Assembly: GCF_047121295.1 (NCBI RefSeq)
Contig: NZ_CP139447.1
Coordinates: 124,001-188,000 of the forward strand
DNA length: 64,000 bases
Source of the DNA: Longispora sp047121295
GTDB taxonomy: Bacteria; Actinomycetota; Actinomycetes; Mycobacteriales; Micromonosporaceae
Direction of reading: 5' to 3'
This document shows positions 27,954 to 38,741 of the stretch, in pieces; position 1 is the stretch's first letter; every line of letters begins with the position of its first letter. A model generated the notes under the pieces. The model saw nothing but the letters and a program-made list of their open reading frames with translations, did no database searches and was not told where the DNA came from. Both the position numbers and the translations under genes were made by a program.

Positions 27954-30900
27954 ATGCAGATCACCGCCGCCGAGTCGACCGACCTGTTCGTCGGTACCGA
28001 AGAGGCCCCCCGCCAGGTCCTGCGCGTGACGATCGTCCGGGACGACACCGAACCCACGACCCTGACCGTCACCGGCGAGGCGACCGGCGGGGCGGTGGTC
28101 CCGCCCGGCTCCGGCGAGGTCACCATCGAGGTCGGGCTCGACACCGACCGGCCGGCCGGCGCGGCCGACGCCCGGGCCGGCGCGCCCGGCACCGAGGGGA
28201 GCGTGCCGACACCCGGCCGTCCAGGCCGGGTTCGGCCCACCCGCCGGATCACGGTCACCGCCGGCGACGCCAGCCTCGACGCCGACTTCGCCGTCGAGGA
28301 GCCCGGCTACACGATGCACCTGATCTCGCACTTCCACTACGACCCCGTCTGGTGGAACACCCAGGCCGCCTACACCTCGCCGTGGGAGTGGCTGTCCGGC
28401 GACGCGAGCACCCGGCCGCTGTGGGAGCGCAACGCGTTCCGCCTGGTGGACACGCACATCGACCTGGCGCTCCGGGACCCGGACTACCGGTTCGTGCTCG
28501 CCGAGATCGACTACCTGAAGCCGTACTTCGACGTCCATCCCGAGCGCAAGGCCCAGCTGCGCGAGCTCCTCGACGCCGGTCGGGTCGAGCTGATGGGCGG
28601 CACGTACAACGAGCCGAGCACCAACCTGACCGGGGCGGAGACCACGATCCGCAACATCGTCTACGGCATCGGCTACCAGCGGAGCATCCTGCACGGCGAC
28701 CCGCGGACGGCCTGGCAGCTCGACGTGTTCGGCCACGACCCGCAGTTCCCCGGCTACCTGGCCGACGCCGGGCTGACCGGCAGCGCCTGGGCGCGCGGCC
28801 CGTTCCACCAGTGGGGGCCGATCCAGAAGAACTTCCGCGAGGCCAAGGGCGACGCGACGGTCATGCAGTTCCCGAGCGAGTTCGAGTGGATCTCGCCGAG
28901 CGGGTCGGGCGTGCTCACCCACTACATGCCCAACCACTACTCGGCCGGCTGGTGGATGGACTCCAGCGCCACCCTGGAGGAGGCCGAGCAGGCCGTCTTC
29001 CAGCTCTACCGCAACCTCAAGCCGGTCGCCGCCACGAAGCACATCCTGCTGCCGGTCGGCACCGACTACACCCCGCCGAACAAGTGGGTGACCGCGATCC
29101 ACCGGAGCTGGGCGGAGAAGTACGTCTGGCCGAGGTTCCGGTGCGCCATCCCGCGCGACTTCCTCGACGGGGTCCGCTCGCAGCTCGGCCGGCCCGCGCC
29201 GCAGACCCGGGACATGAACCCGATCTACACCGGCAAGGACGTGTCGTACATCGACACCAAGCAGGCGCAGCGGGCCGGCGAGGTCGCGGTCGCCGACGCG
29301 GAGAAGCTGGCCACGATCGCCAGCCTGCACGGCCTCGGCCGCTACCCGGACGCCGCGATCGACAAGGCCTGGCGGCAGCTGGCCTACGGCGCGCACCACG
29401 ACGCGATCACCGGTTCGGAGTCCGACCAGGTCTACATCGACCTGCTCGCCGGCTGGCGGGAGGCGTTCGACCTGGCCGCCGACGTGCGGAACCGGGCCCT
29501 CGACGCGCTGACCGGCCAGATCGCGCTCGACGGCGAGTCGGTCGTCGTCGCCAACACGCTGGGCTTCGACCGCTCGGGCCTCGTGAAGATCAAGACCGAC
29601 AAGACCATCAGAGGGTTACGAGTGGTCCGTGACCGGGGGACGCTGGTGTTCCGCGCCTCCGCCGTACCCGCGATGGGCTGGACGACATATCCGCTGGTCG
29701 ACGGACCGGCCGGGGGCTGGTCCCCCGCCGAGGGCAACACGATCGGCAACGAGACCCTGACGGTCGCCGCCGACCCGGCCCGGGGCGGCGCGCTGTCGAG
29801 CATCCTCTCGGGTGGCCGGGAACTGCTGCGGGCCGGCGAGGTGGGCAACGAGCTGCGGCTGTACGCCGAGTACCCGGCGCATCCGGACTTCGGCGAGGGG
29901 CCGTGGCACCTCGTACCCGATGGGAATGTGGTTTCTTCGGCCGCGAACGAGGGCACGGTGCGCAAGGAGACCAGCGACCTCGGTGAGCGGCTGATCAGCA
30001 CCGGCGAGGTCGACGGGCTGCGCTACGAGCAGACCGTCACCCTCTGGCACGGCTCCGACCAGCTCGACTGCTCCACGAGGGTCCTCGACCACGCCGGCGT
30101 CGACAAGCTGCTGCGGGTCAAGTTCCCGATCAACCTGCCCGGCGCGCTGCCGATCTCCGAGGTGGCCTCCGCCGTCGTCGGCCGGGGCTACGCCCTGCCG
30201 GACGTCGACGTCGCCGAGGCCCCGTGGACGCTGGACAACCCGGCGAACACGTGGTTCGGCCTGGGCTCGACGGCCAGGGTCGCCCTGAGCGACGGCACGT
30301 CCCGGGCGCTCGGCGTCGCCGAGGTGGTCGTGCCCTCGCTGGCCGAAGCCCCCGACGCCCGCGACCTGGTCGTCGCGCTCGCCCGGATCGGGGTCACGGC
30401 GACCACCTCCAGCGCGGACTGGTCCCGGTACGGCTGGCTCGACGTCGACTCCAACCTGCCCGACTTCCGGATCGTGCTCGGCGGCCCGGCCACCAACGAG
30501 CTGGCCCGGGAGATCCTGGGCGACACCGACCCGGGCGACCACCCGTACGTCTGGGTGCCGGCCGCCAAGCCGCTCACCGAGGTCTGGCAGCCCAACGCCG
30601 ACCTCCGCGACGCCCGGGCGCTGCCGGCGCTGATCGTGCTCGGCGACGTGGCGACCCTCGTCGAGGACGTCGCCGACGCCACGATCACGGCGCACACCCT
30701 CGGCGCGAACACCGAACCGCTCACCGACGGCACGGTCGCCCTGCTCACCTACGGCCTGCCCGGCTTCGCCGTCGACCCGACCGGCGCGCTGCACCTGTCG
30801 CTGATGCGGTCCTGCACCGGCTGGCCGTCCGGGGTGTGGATCGACCCGCCGCGCCGGACCGCCCCCGACGGACTGAGCTTCCAGATGCAGCACTGGACGC

Positions 30901-32117
30901 ACGAGTTCAGCTACGCGCTGGTAGCCGGCGACGGCGACTGGCGGGCGTCGGCGCTGCCGTCCCGGGGCCAGGAGCACTCGACGCCGCTGCTGCCCCGGGT
31001 CCTCGGCGCGCAGCCGGGCGTCTTCCCCTCGACCCACTCCTTCCTGCGGGTCGAGCCGCAGCGGGAGGTGCTGCTCAGCGCGCTCAAGCCGACCGGGAAC
31101 CCGATCGCCGCCGGCTCCGGGGCCGCCCTCGACCCGGCGGCGGGCGTGACCGTCCGGCTCGCGGAGAGCACGGGTCTGGGCCGGACCGCCTCTCTGCACG
31201 GTTTCGCCGTGGAGGAATTGCACGTCGCCGACCTGCTGGAACGTCCCACCGGCCCCGCCGGGAGCCTCGACCTGGCAGGCTCGACCGTTGTGACATACGT
31301 GGGCACGCCGACCGGCGCGGTGTCCGGCGGCGAGCCGCTGGGCGCCACGGCGGAGCTCGCCCCGACCTACTCCCGGTACTGGCTGCACAACCGGGGACCG
31401 GCGCCGATCGGCTACGCCCCGGTCACCGTCACCGCCTCGCCGGGCATCCTGCGCACCGCCGGGGAACCCTTCGAGATCGAGGTGGTCCTCGCCAGCCAGC
31501 TCCAGGACACGGCCGTCGAAGGGGTGGCCGTCCTGCGGGTGCCCGAGGGGTGGACCGTCACCCCCGAGCAGCGGGTCTACCGGTTGCCGGCCGACGGATA
31601 CACCCGGTTCACGGCGACCGTGACCCCGAACGAGTGCCCCGACGGCCTGTACTTCGTCGCCGCCGGCATCGACGGGGCCGAGGACGTGGTCACGGTCGCG
31701 GTCGGTGACCTGCCGGGGGTGCTGCCCACCCCGATCGAGGCGCTGCCCGAGGACTGGACGGCGGCCCAGGGCACCCGGTCGGTCACGGCCCGGGACACCG
31801 GGCTGGCGGTCTCCGTCCTGTCGTCGCAGCTCGTGCTCCGGCCGGGTGGGACGGGGACCCTTGGCGTCACAGTGACGAACACGACCCGCGACGAGATCCA
31901 CGGCGAGGTGCGGCTGGTGTCGCCGTGGGGCACGTGGGAGTTGTTCCCCGCCGTGGTGGCCGGGTTCAGCGTGCGGCCGGGGGCGACCCGGGTGGTGGAG
32001 TTCCCGGTGGCGGTGCCCGGGGACTTCGAGCCCGGGCACGCGTGGGCGATGGCGAAGGTGATGTGGTTCGGCCGGTGCCAGTACGCGCCCACGGTGAAGG
32101 TGGAGGTGCTGGCGTGA
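27954..32117 (+). CDS. Alpha-mannosidase, GH38
   Basis: Product of 1387 residues. HLISHFHYDPVWW (about 125) carries the zinc His/Asp pair, WQLDVFGHDPQFPGYLADAGL (about 256) the nucleophile Asp, and AYGAHHDAITGSESDQV (about 478) a further zinc His of GH38. The long C-terminal half has beta-sandwich domains, with a NEW3-like part near 1150-1250. There is no signal peptide, so it acts in the cytoplasm on imported glycans. ATG at 27954 is chosen because the -10 box ends 7 nt before it; GTG at 27945 is also in frame. It is the first gene of an operon with the next two. Confidence 0.92.
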   Translation: MQITAAESTDLFVGTEEAPRQVLRVTIVRDDTEPTTLTVTGEATGGAVVPPGSGEVTIEVGLDTDRPAGAADARAGAPGTEGSVPTPGRPGRVRPTRRITVTAGDASLDADFAVEEPGYTMHLISHFHYDPVWWNTQAAYTSPWEWLSGDASTRPLWERNAFRLVDTHIDLALRDPDYRFVLAEIDYLKPYFDVHPERKAQLRELLDAGRVELMGGTYNEPSTNLTGAETTIRNIVYGIGYQRSILHGDPRTAWQLDVFGHDPQFPGYLADAGLTGSAWARGPFHQWGPIQKNFREAKGDATVMQFPSEFEWISPSGSGVLTHYMPNHYSAGWWMDSSATLEEAEQAVFQLYRNLKPVAATKHILLPVGTDYTPPNKWVTAIHRSWAEKYVWPRFRCAIPRDFLDGVRSQLGRPAPQTRDMNPIYTGKDVSYIDTKQAQRAGEVAVADAEKLATIASLHGLGRYPDAAIDKAWRQLAYGAHHDAITGSESDQVYIDLLAGWREAFDLAADVRNRALDALTGQIALDGESVVVANTLGFDRSGLVKIKTDKTIRGLRVVRDRGTLVFRASAVPAMGWTTYPLVDGPAGGWSPAEGNTIGNETLTVAADPARGGALSSILSGGRELLRAGEVGNELRLYAEYPAHPDFGEGPWHLVPDGNVVSSAANEGTVRKETSDLGERLISTGEVDGLRYEQTVTLWHGSDQLDCSTRVLDHAGVDKLLRVKFPINLPGALPISEVASAVVGRGYALPDVDVAEAPWTLDNPANTWFGLGSTARVALSDGTSRALGVAEVVVPSLAEAPDARDLVVALARIGVTATTSSADWSRYGWLDVDSNLPDFRIVLGGPATNELAREILGDTDPGDHPYVWVPAAKPLTEVWQPNADLRDARALPALIVLGDVATLVEDVADATITAHTLGANTEPLTDGTVALLTYGLPGFAVDPTGALHLSLMRSCTGWPSGVWIDPPRRTAPDGLSFQMQHWTHEFSYALVAGDGDWRASALPSRGQEHSTPLLPRVLGAQPGVFPSTHSFLRVEPQREVLLSALKPTGNPIAAGSGAALDPAAGVTVRLAESTGLGRTASLHGFAVEELHVADLLERPTGPAGSLDLAGSTVVTYVGTPTGAVSGGEPLGATAELAPTYSRYWLHNRGPAPIGYAPVTVTASPGILRTAGEPFEIEVVLASQLQDTAVEGVAVLRVPEGWTVTPEQRVYRLPADGYTRFTATVTPNECPDGLYFVAAGIDGAEDVVTVAVGDLPGVLPTPIEALPEDWTAAQGTRSVTARDTGLAVSVLSSQLVLRPGGTGTLGVTVTNTTRDEIHGEVRLVSPWGTWELFPAVVAGFSVRPGATRVVEFPVAVPGDFEPGHAWAMAKVMWFGRCQYAPTVKVEVLA

Positions 32118-32860
32118 CGGTCCCCGTCTCCGTCGATTCCGGGGCCGGGGTGCTCGGGTATCTCGACGGCCGGGCCATCCCGCGCGACCGGCTCGACCGG
32201 CGGCTCGACGGCCTCCGGCGCAGCTCCCGGGCCGCCGCGCTCCCCGTCCCGGACAGCTCGGAGGGCCGGCAGCTCGTCCGGTGGGTCGCGCAGGTGATCC
32301 TCACCGAGGAGCTGTGCGCCACCCTCGACGCGCCGGCCGTCGACCCGGGACCCCTCGACCCGGTGGCGGCGGTGGAGTACGGCTCGATCACGGCCGCCGC
32401 CTACGAGGGCTCCCCGGCGGTCCGGGCGGCGTACGCCCAGGTCACGGCCGGGGTGACGGTCGCGGACGAGGAGGTCCGGCGGTACTGGGCGGCGTGGGCC
32501 CGGCCGACACCCGACCGGTGGCTGCTCCGGCACCGGCTCAACGGCGGTCCCTGGCAGCCGCTCGGCCCGGTACCCCTGGCGGAGCTGCCCCGCGCGGTCC
32601 GCGCCGGTGTCGAACTCGGCGAGACCCGGGCCGGCGACGCGCTCGGCGAGCACGAGTGGACCGTTGAGGAGATCATCCCGGGCGCTCTACCCTCCTTCGA
32701 GGACGACTCCCCCGCGATCCGGGCCGAACTGCTGGCCGCCGCCCGGCGGAGAACCTTCGCCCACTGGTTGGACCGGTCCCGGGCCGAGCGGCTGACGCTC
32801 GTCGAGGGTCTGGAACATCCGGGTGACCCTCGGCAGCCAGACAACCACCACAAGCACTGA
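32114..32860 (+). CDS. Unknown protein of the mannosidase operon, possibly parvulin-like
   Basis: Product of 248 residues starting at GTG, with a GTGA overlap with the mannosidase stop. LGYLDGRAIPRDRLDRRL is reminiscent of SurA/PrsA-type openings; VTVADEEVRRYWAAWAR, LLRHRLNGG and LGEHEWTVEEIIPGALPSFED sit where parvulin-type isomerases have a helix, an H-containing strand and the LG..PxF loop. There is no signal peptide. The likeness is weak, and homologues are often labelled malonyl-CoA ACP transacylase, for which I see no evidence. Co-translation with GH38 suggests a role in making or stabilising that enzyme. Confidence 0.55.
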   Translation: MTVPVSVDSGAGVLGYLDGRAIPRDRLDRRLDGLRRSSRAAALPVPDSSEGRQLVRWVAQVILTEELCATLDAPAVDPGPLDPVAAVEYGSITAAAYEGSPAVRAAYAQVTAGVTVADEEVRRYWAAWARPTPDRWLLRHRLNGGPWQPLGPVPLAELPRAVRAGVELGETRAGDALGEHEWTVEEIIPGALPSFEDDSPAIRAELLAAARRRTFAHWLDRSRAERLTLVEGLEHPGDPRQPDNHHKH

Positions 32861-32870
32861 GAGCAGTGAG

Positions 32871-33800
32871 ATGACCGAAGTACTGGCCCTCGACATCGGC
32901 GGCACCAAACTCGCCGCCGGACTGGTCGGACGGGACGGCACGGTGCGCGCGCACCGGGTCGTCCCCACCCCGGTCACCGACGACCCGGAGGTGGTGTTCG
33001 GGGCGCTGCTGGACCTGCTCGCCCCGCTTGACGCGCCCGTGATCGGGGTCGGGTCGGCAGGGCCATTAGACCCGTTCGGGGGTACGGTCAGCCCGCTGAA
33101 CACCCCGGCCTGGCGCGAGTTCCCGCTGGTCGAGCGGCTGAAGGCCGCGCGTGGCCGCCCCGTGGTCCTCGCCGGGGACGGGCACTGCTTTGCCCTCGCC
33201 GAACACTGGCTGGGCGCAGGCCGGGGCAGCGCGGCGCTGCTCGGCATGGTGGTGTCCACCGGGGTCGGCGGCGGCCTGATCCTCGCCGGCGAGCTGATCC
33301 TCGGCCCGTCCGGCAACGCCGGGCACATCGGGCACGCGATCGTGGACCCGGCCGGTCCGGCGTGCGCGTGCGGGAGCAGGGGCTGCGTGGAGGCGTACTC
33401 GTCCGGCCCGTCCCTGGTCCGCTGGGCGCTCGCCGAGGGCTGGGTCGTGGCCCCGCCCAGCGCCGCGCCTCCGGCCGTCCCCGCCACGGACGCCCCCGCC
33501 CCCACCGCCCGCGACCTCGCCGCCGCAGCCGCCCTGGGCGACCCGATCGCCCTCGCCGCCTTCGACCGGGGCGCGAGAGCCCTGGCCGCCGGCATCCTCA
33601 GCGCCGCGTCGATCGTCGACCTCGACACCGTGGTGATCGGCGGCGGCGTCGCGGCCAGCGGGCCGATCCTCTTCGACCCGCTCCGACGCTGGATCGCCGA
33701 ACTCGCGGGCCTGGACTTCCTGCGCGGCCTGCGGGTACTCCCGGCCGAGTTGGCCGACGCGGGGGTGATCGGCGCGGCGGCGCTGGCGTTCCGGCGCTGA
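32871..33800 (+). CDS. ROK family sugar kinase
   Basis: Product of 309 residues. LALDIGGTKLAAGLV binds ATP phosphate, GVGSAGPLDPFGGTVSPLN and VSTGVGGGLILAGELILGPSGNAGHIGH are sugar and metal motifs, and CACGSRGCVEAY is the ROK zinc motif CxCGxxGCxE. ROK kinases phosphorylate glucose, mannose, N-acetylmannosamine or GlcNAc. After GH85 and GH38, mannose or GlcNAc is the likely substrate. ATG at 32871, 11 bp after the previous gene; third gene of the operon. Confidence 0.9.
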   Translation: MTEVLALDIGGTKLAAGLVGRDGTVRAHRVVPTPVTDDPEVVFGALLDLLAPLDAPVIGVGSAGPLDPFGGTVSPLNTPAWREFPLVERLKAARGRPVVLAGDGHCFALAEHWLGAGRGSAALLGMVVSTGVGGGLILAGELILGPSGNAGHIGHAIVDPAGPACACGSRGCVEAYSSGPSLVRWALAEGWVVAPPSAAPPAVPATDAPAPTARDLAAAAALGDPIALAAFDRGARALAAGILSAASIVDLDTVVIGGGVAASGPILFDPLRRWIAELAGLDFLRGLRVLPAELADAGVIGAAALAFRR

Positions 33801-33883
33801 AAGTCGACTGCAACCGTCGCCTACCCTGCGGTGTGTTGATCCCGAACCGGCCGGAGACGCTGGCCATTCGGGGAGGAAACAGC

Positions 33884-34405
33884 GTGGTGACCTTGCAGGA
33901 CGACGTGGGAGTCGGGGCGGTGCCGGACGTGGGCACCAGCTTCGACGATTTCTACGCTGCCCACTTCCAGGGGCTGACGATCCAGTTGTTCGCCTACACC
34001 AATGACCTCGGGCACGCCCAGGACGTGGTGCAGGAGGCGTTCTGCCGGGCACTGTCGCGCTGGTCGAGGATCTCCGGGTACGACGAGCCCGCCGCCTGGG
34101 TCCGCCGGGTCGCCATGAACCTGGCGACCAACCGGTTCCGCCGGGCCAGGGTCGCGCTGGGCTTTCTCCGCAAGCAGCGCGAGGAACACATCGAGGGCCC
34201 GTCCCCGGACCGGGTGGCGATCGCCGCCGCCCTGGCCACCCTGCCGGCCAGCCACCGCCGCGCGGTGATCCTGCACCACCTCGCCGACCTGCCGATCGCC
34301 GAGATCGCCCACCAGGAGGGCGTCGCGGAGGGCACGGTCAAGTCCTGGCTGCACCGTGGTCGTGCGGCCCTCGCCACGCAGTTGAAGGAGAAGCGCGATG
34401 TCTGA
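33884..34405 (+). CDS. ECF sigma factor (SigE-like subfamily)
   Basis: Product of 173 residues. Region 2 is FDDFYAAHFQGLTIQLFAYTNDLGHAQDVVQEAFCRAL with AAWVRRVAMNLATNRFRR; region 4 is LPASHRRAVILHHLADLPIAEIAHQEGVAEGTVKSWLHRGRAAL. It recruits RNA polymerase to its own promoters. GGGGAGG precedes GTG at 33884. The stop overlaps the next gene by 8 bases, so that membrane protein is the likely anti-sigma partner. Confidence 0.92.
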   Translation: MVTLQDDVGVGAVPDVGTSFDDFYAAHFQGLTIQLFAYTNDLGHAQDVVQEAFCRALSRWSRISGYDEPAAWVRRVAMNLATNRFRRARVALGFLRKQREEHIEGPSPDRVAIAAALATLPASHRRAVILHHLADLPIAEIAHQEGVAEGTVKSWLHRGRAALATQLKEKRDV

Positions 34406-35642
34406 GTTCGACGACCTGAACCTGATCAACGACGCGTTCTCCGACCTGCGCGCGGAGACCGCGCCGTTCGTGAAGCCGGCGGGTGCCCGGCAGGCGCACG
34501 CCACGGTGCGCCACCAGCGCAAGGTGCGCACGATCGTCGCCGGGGTGGTGACCGTACTGGCCATCGCGATCCCGGTGGCGGCGTTCGCGACGGTCAACCG
34601 GACCGACGCGCCGCCGACCCCGGGCAGCACCGCCTCGGTGTCGCCCGAGCCCTCGGCGACCGCCGCGCCGAGCCCGTCGCCGACGCCCACGCCGGCGACC
34701 ACGGTGCCGGACGGCCGGATCAGCCTGGCCGACCTGGGCAATGCGACCCTGGACCTGCCGGTCACGGGCAACGGGCTGTGCCCGGCGATGAAGCTCGCCT
34801 TCCGAAACGGGAAGGCCACGTTCGACGGTGGCGAGAGTCTCGGCCCGGATGTCAAGTACGAGCTGGTCAAGGTGGTGCACAGTGACGTGGACCATGACGG
34901 CGCGGAGGAGACCGCCGCCCTGTTCGCGTGCCGGATCCCCGGTTCGAGCTTCCAGGTCGTGGCGTTCGACCGCGACGCAGGCGGCGCGATCGTGACCGTG
35001 GGCCAGGTCCTGGCCAGCACCCTCGACTACAAGGTGCCCAACATCTTCGACATCGGGGCCGACACCGAGGGCAACATCCAGGTGCAGGTCGGCGACTTCG
35101 TCGTCTGCTGCGCGAACCTCGAGCACAAGACCGAGCCGCAGTGGCGGACCTACGGCCTGCGGGACGGGAAGTTCGCGCAGGTCGGCGGCCCGACCAGCTT
35201 CCCGGAGAACTCTCGCTACGTCGACCTGGACGTCAGCGCGTCGCCCCTGGCGTTCGGCAAGCCGGACGCCGTGGGCACCCGGCACGGCCGGCTGACCCTG
35301 ACGGTCCGCAACCAGGGCACGTTCGACGCCCCGGCGGTGGGCGTGTTCCTGCGGCTGCCGAAGGGCCTGAAAGAGGCGGGTACCGGCTGGGACGACTGCG
35401 GTCTCACCGCCGACCTCGTCAACCAGGAGCTGCAGGGCACCAACAAGGGCAGCTGCCTCTTTCCGGGGGTGAGGGCGGGCGGGACGAGCACTATCGTCTT
35501 CGAGTTCACCATCTCGGGCCCGGTGGACGCCGCGAACCCGCAGTCCGGGTTCAACGTGCGGACCGTAATGCCGAGCGGGGTGACGCTCGCCGAGGTGAGC
35601 AACAAGAACAACTTCGGCCCGCTGACGATCACGCTGGGCTGA
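34398..35642 (+). CDS. Membrane-anchored protein coupled to the ECF sigma factor
   Basis: Product of 414 residues. Residues 1-50 are cytoplasmic and charged, one membrane helix follows (IVAGVVTVLAIAIPVAAFA, about 53-71), then a Pro/Ser/Thr stalk, and a large outer region. The outer part has an integrin-like VHSDVDHDGAEETAALFAC stretch and a CARDB-like domain (LTLTVRNQGTFDAPAVGVFLRLP). Overlap with the sigma gene and the topology suggest an anti-sigma or sensor role, but no ZAS zinc motif is present. Confidence 0.7.
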   Translation: MSEFDDLNLINDAFSDLRAETAPFVKPAGARQAHATVRHQRKVRTIVAGVVTVLAIAIPVAAFATVNRTDAPPTPGSTASVSPEPSATAAPSPSPTPTPATTVPDGRISLADLGNATLDLPVTGNGLCPAMKLAFRNGKATFDGGESLGPDVKYELVKVVHSDVDHDGAEETAALFACRIPGSSFQVVAFDRDAGGAIVTVGQVLASTLDYKVPNIFDIGADTEGNIQVQVGDFVVCCANLEHKTEPQWRTYGLRDGKFAQVGGPTSFPENSRYVDLDVSASPLAFGKPDAVGTRHGRLTLTVRNQGTFDAPAVGVFLRLPKGLKEAGTGWDDCGLTADLVNQELQGTNKGSCLFPGVRAGGTSTIVFEFTISGPVDAANPQSGFNVRTVMPSGVTLAEVSNKNNFGPLTITLG

Positions 35643-35679
35643 TCCCGGGTGGTGCGAGACATGGAAATAGTTAAGAGTA

Positions 35680-35708
35680 TTGACTGTAGTCCGGCACCTG
35701 GCCAGTGT
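35680..35708 (+). promoter_or_regulatory. Chitinase promoter
   Basis: TTGACT (35680-35685) and CAGTGT (35703-35708) are 17 bp apart, and the ATG follows at 35715, so the message is probably leaderless. I see no DasR-type TGGTCTAGACCA box. Confidence 0.6.
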
Positions 35709-35714
35709 GGACCC

Positions 35715-37109
<1,395 letters not shown>

Positions 37110-37117
37110 ATCATGTT

Positions 37118-37150
37118 GTGTCCGGCAGATCGGCATGATCTGCCGGACAC
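37118..37150 (+). terminator. Terminator after the chitinase gene
   Basis: A perfect 14-bp stem, GTGTCCGGCAGATC with GATCTGCCGGACAC, encloses GGCAT. It starts 9 nt after the chitinase stop and has no U tract. Confidence 0.8.
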
Positions 37151-37220
37151 GCCTATGCCCATCGTGGTGACACGGCCTAGGCTGGTGGCGGACTGTGTCG
37201 GTGAGGGGCAGGGAGGCGAC

Positions 37221-38741
37221 GTGGCCAAGGCGTTCCGGGTGGATCTGCCGACCCTGCTCAAGCTGCGTTATCCCGATCCGCAGCGCTATCTCGCCGAGTT
37301 GATTCGTCATTCGGTGACGAGAAACGCCAAGCGGATCCGGATTGTCCCGGCGGATGTGAACAGGGGCCAGTTCCAGATCAGCGACGACGGCGACGTCACC
37401 GTTCCCGACGGCCGGTTGCCCGGCGAGGACGGCCTGGTGGCCGGCCTGCTCGTCAGCGACTCCGTGACCCGGACCAGCGCCGGCACGAAGTGGGTCGGCC
37501 GGATCAGCGGTACGCACACCACCACGGCCGTGGACGACGACCTCACCGGGACGACCGTCACACTCCGTCGCCGGCGGGGCGAGACCCTGCTGAACACGTC
37601 GAAGGTCGTCGAGCTGGCCCGGCGGTACGCGGAGATGTCCCCGATCCCGGTGGACGTGGCGATGCCCGGCGGGGCCACCCAGACCGTGAACCGCCAGCCC
37701 CCGTGGCTGTGCGAGAAGCCGCTGGAGATCGCGGAGTACGGCGCGGAGCTGCTCGACGCCGACCCGCTCGACCTGGTCGCGCTCAAGAAGCCCACCGGCG
37801 AGACGTTCGGCGTGGCCTACATCCTGCCGACCTCGCCGGCCCCGCGCGCGACCCAGAAGCACTCGTTATACCGGGACGGCCTGCTGCTCGAGGACGACGG
37901 CGCCGACCTGCTCCCCGAGTGGGCCTTCTTCGCCCGGTGCGTGCTGGACGCCGGCGCGCTCCCCGAGGACCGCGCCGAGGCCCGCGCCCAGCTCGGCCAG
38001 TCCCTGCGCAGCTGGCTGCTCCTGCTGTCCGCGCGGCAGCCGCGCCGGCTGACCCAGTTCGTGAACACCCACCACCTGTCGCTGAAGATCCACGCGGCGC
38101 AGGACCCGGAGCTGGCCCGGATCATCACCCGCTGGCTGCCGTTCGAGACCAGCGCCGGTCGGCTCACGCTCACCGAGCTGCTGGGCCGGACCCGGCACGT
38201 GCGGTACGCGACGACCCGGGACGTGTTCCGCCAGCTCGCCCCGATCGCCGGCCGCAGCACGCCCTTCGTGAACGCCGGCCACCTGCACGACGTCAAGCTG
38301 CTGGAACAGCTGCCGGGCCTCTACGACGACGTCACGGTCGAACGGGTCGAGGTCGCCGACATCGTGGCCGACCTCGACGACCCGCCGTTGTCGGACCGGG
38401 TGGCCCAGCTCCGGCTGCGCAAGGTCGCCGACTCCGCGCTGGCCGCCACCGGCTGCGCGACCGTGGTGAAGTCCTTCGAACCGGCCAGCCTGCCGGTGCT
38501 GTATCTGGGCGATCCCGCCACACTGTGCCTCAATCACCGCAGCCCGATCATTCAGCATCTGGCGCGACTATCCGATCAGACCGTACTGTCACGTACTGTG
38601 CAGCTCCTTCACGCCCAGGCCCGTCTCCACGGCCACCTGCCGCTGCGCGGCGTCGACACCGAACTTCTGAGTGGGGCGTTGCTCGACCTGGTCCAGCTCG
38701 CGGCACTCGAAGAAGACCTGAGTGGGCTGGATAATGGCTGA
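37221..38741 (+). CDS. Hsp90-like protein lacking ATPase motifs
   Basis: Product of 506 residues. FRVDLPTLLKLRYPDPQRYLAELIRHSVTR aligns with the HtpG opening (FxVDL.., RxYLxELLQNAxDA), and GTTVTLRRR and later segments keep the order of bacterial Hsp90. The magnesium-binding N and the D four and seven residues after Glu26 are H30 and T33; the DxGxGM loop reads DDGDVTV; the G-rich lid motif is absent. ATP binding is therefore doubtful. GTG at 37221 follows GGGAGG. It overlaps the TPR gene by 8 bases. Confidence 0.75.
   Translation: MAKAFRVDLPTLLKLRYPDPQRYLAELIRHSVTRNAKRIRIVPADVNRGQFQISDDGDVTVPDGRLPGEDGLVAGLLVSDSVTRTSAGTKWVGRISGTHTTTAVDDDLTGTTVTLRRRRGETLLNTSKVVELARRYAEMSPIPVDVAMPGGATQTVNRQPPWLCEKPLEIAEYGAELLDADPLDLVALKKPTGETFGVAYILPTSPAPRATQKHSLYRDGLLLEDDGADLLPEWAFFARCVLDAGALPEDRAEARAQLGQSLRSWLLLLSARQPRRLTQFVNTHHLSLKIHAAQDPELARIITRWLPFETSAGRLTLTELLGRTRHVRYATTRDVFRQLAPIAGRSTPFVNAGHLHDVKLLEQLPGLYDDVTVERVEVADIVADLDDPPLSDRVAQLRLRKVADSALAATGCATVVKSFEPASLPVLYLGDPATLCLNHRSPIIQHLARLSDQTVLSRTVQLLHAQARLHGHLPLRGVDTELLSGALLDLVQLAALEEDLSGLDNG

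Noticed and set aside
29616..32039. Long minus-strand frame inside the GH38 gene
   Set aside because: Antisense shadow of the alpha-mannosidase; no ribosome site or motifs.
35641..35714. DasR operator at the chitinase gene
   Set aside because: No TGGTCTAGACCA-like dyad is present in the upstream region.
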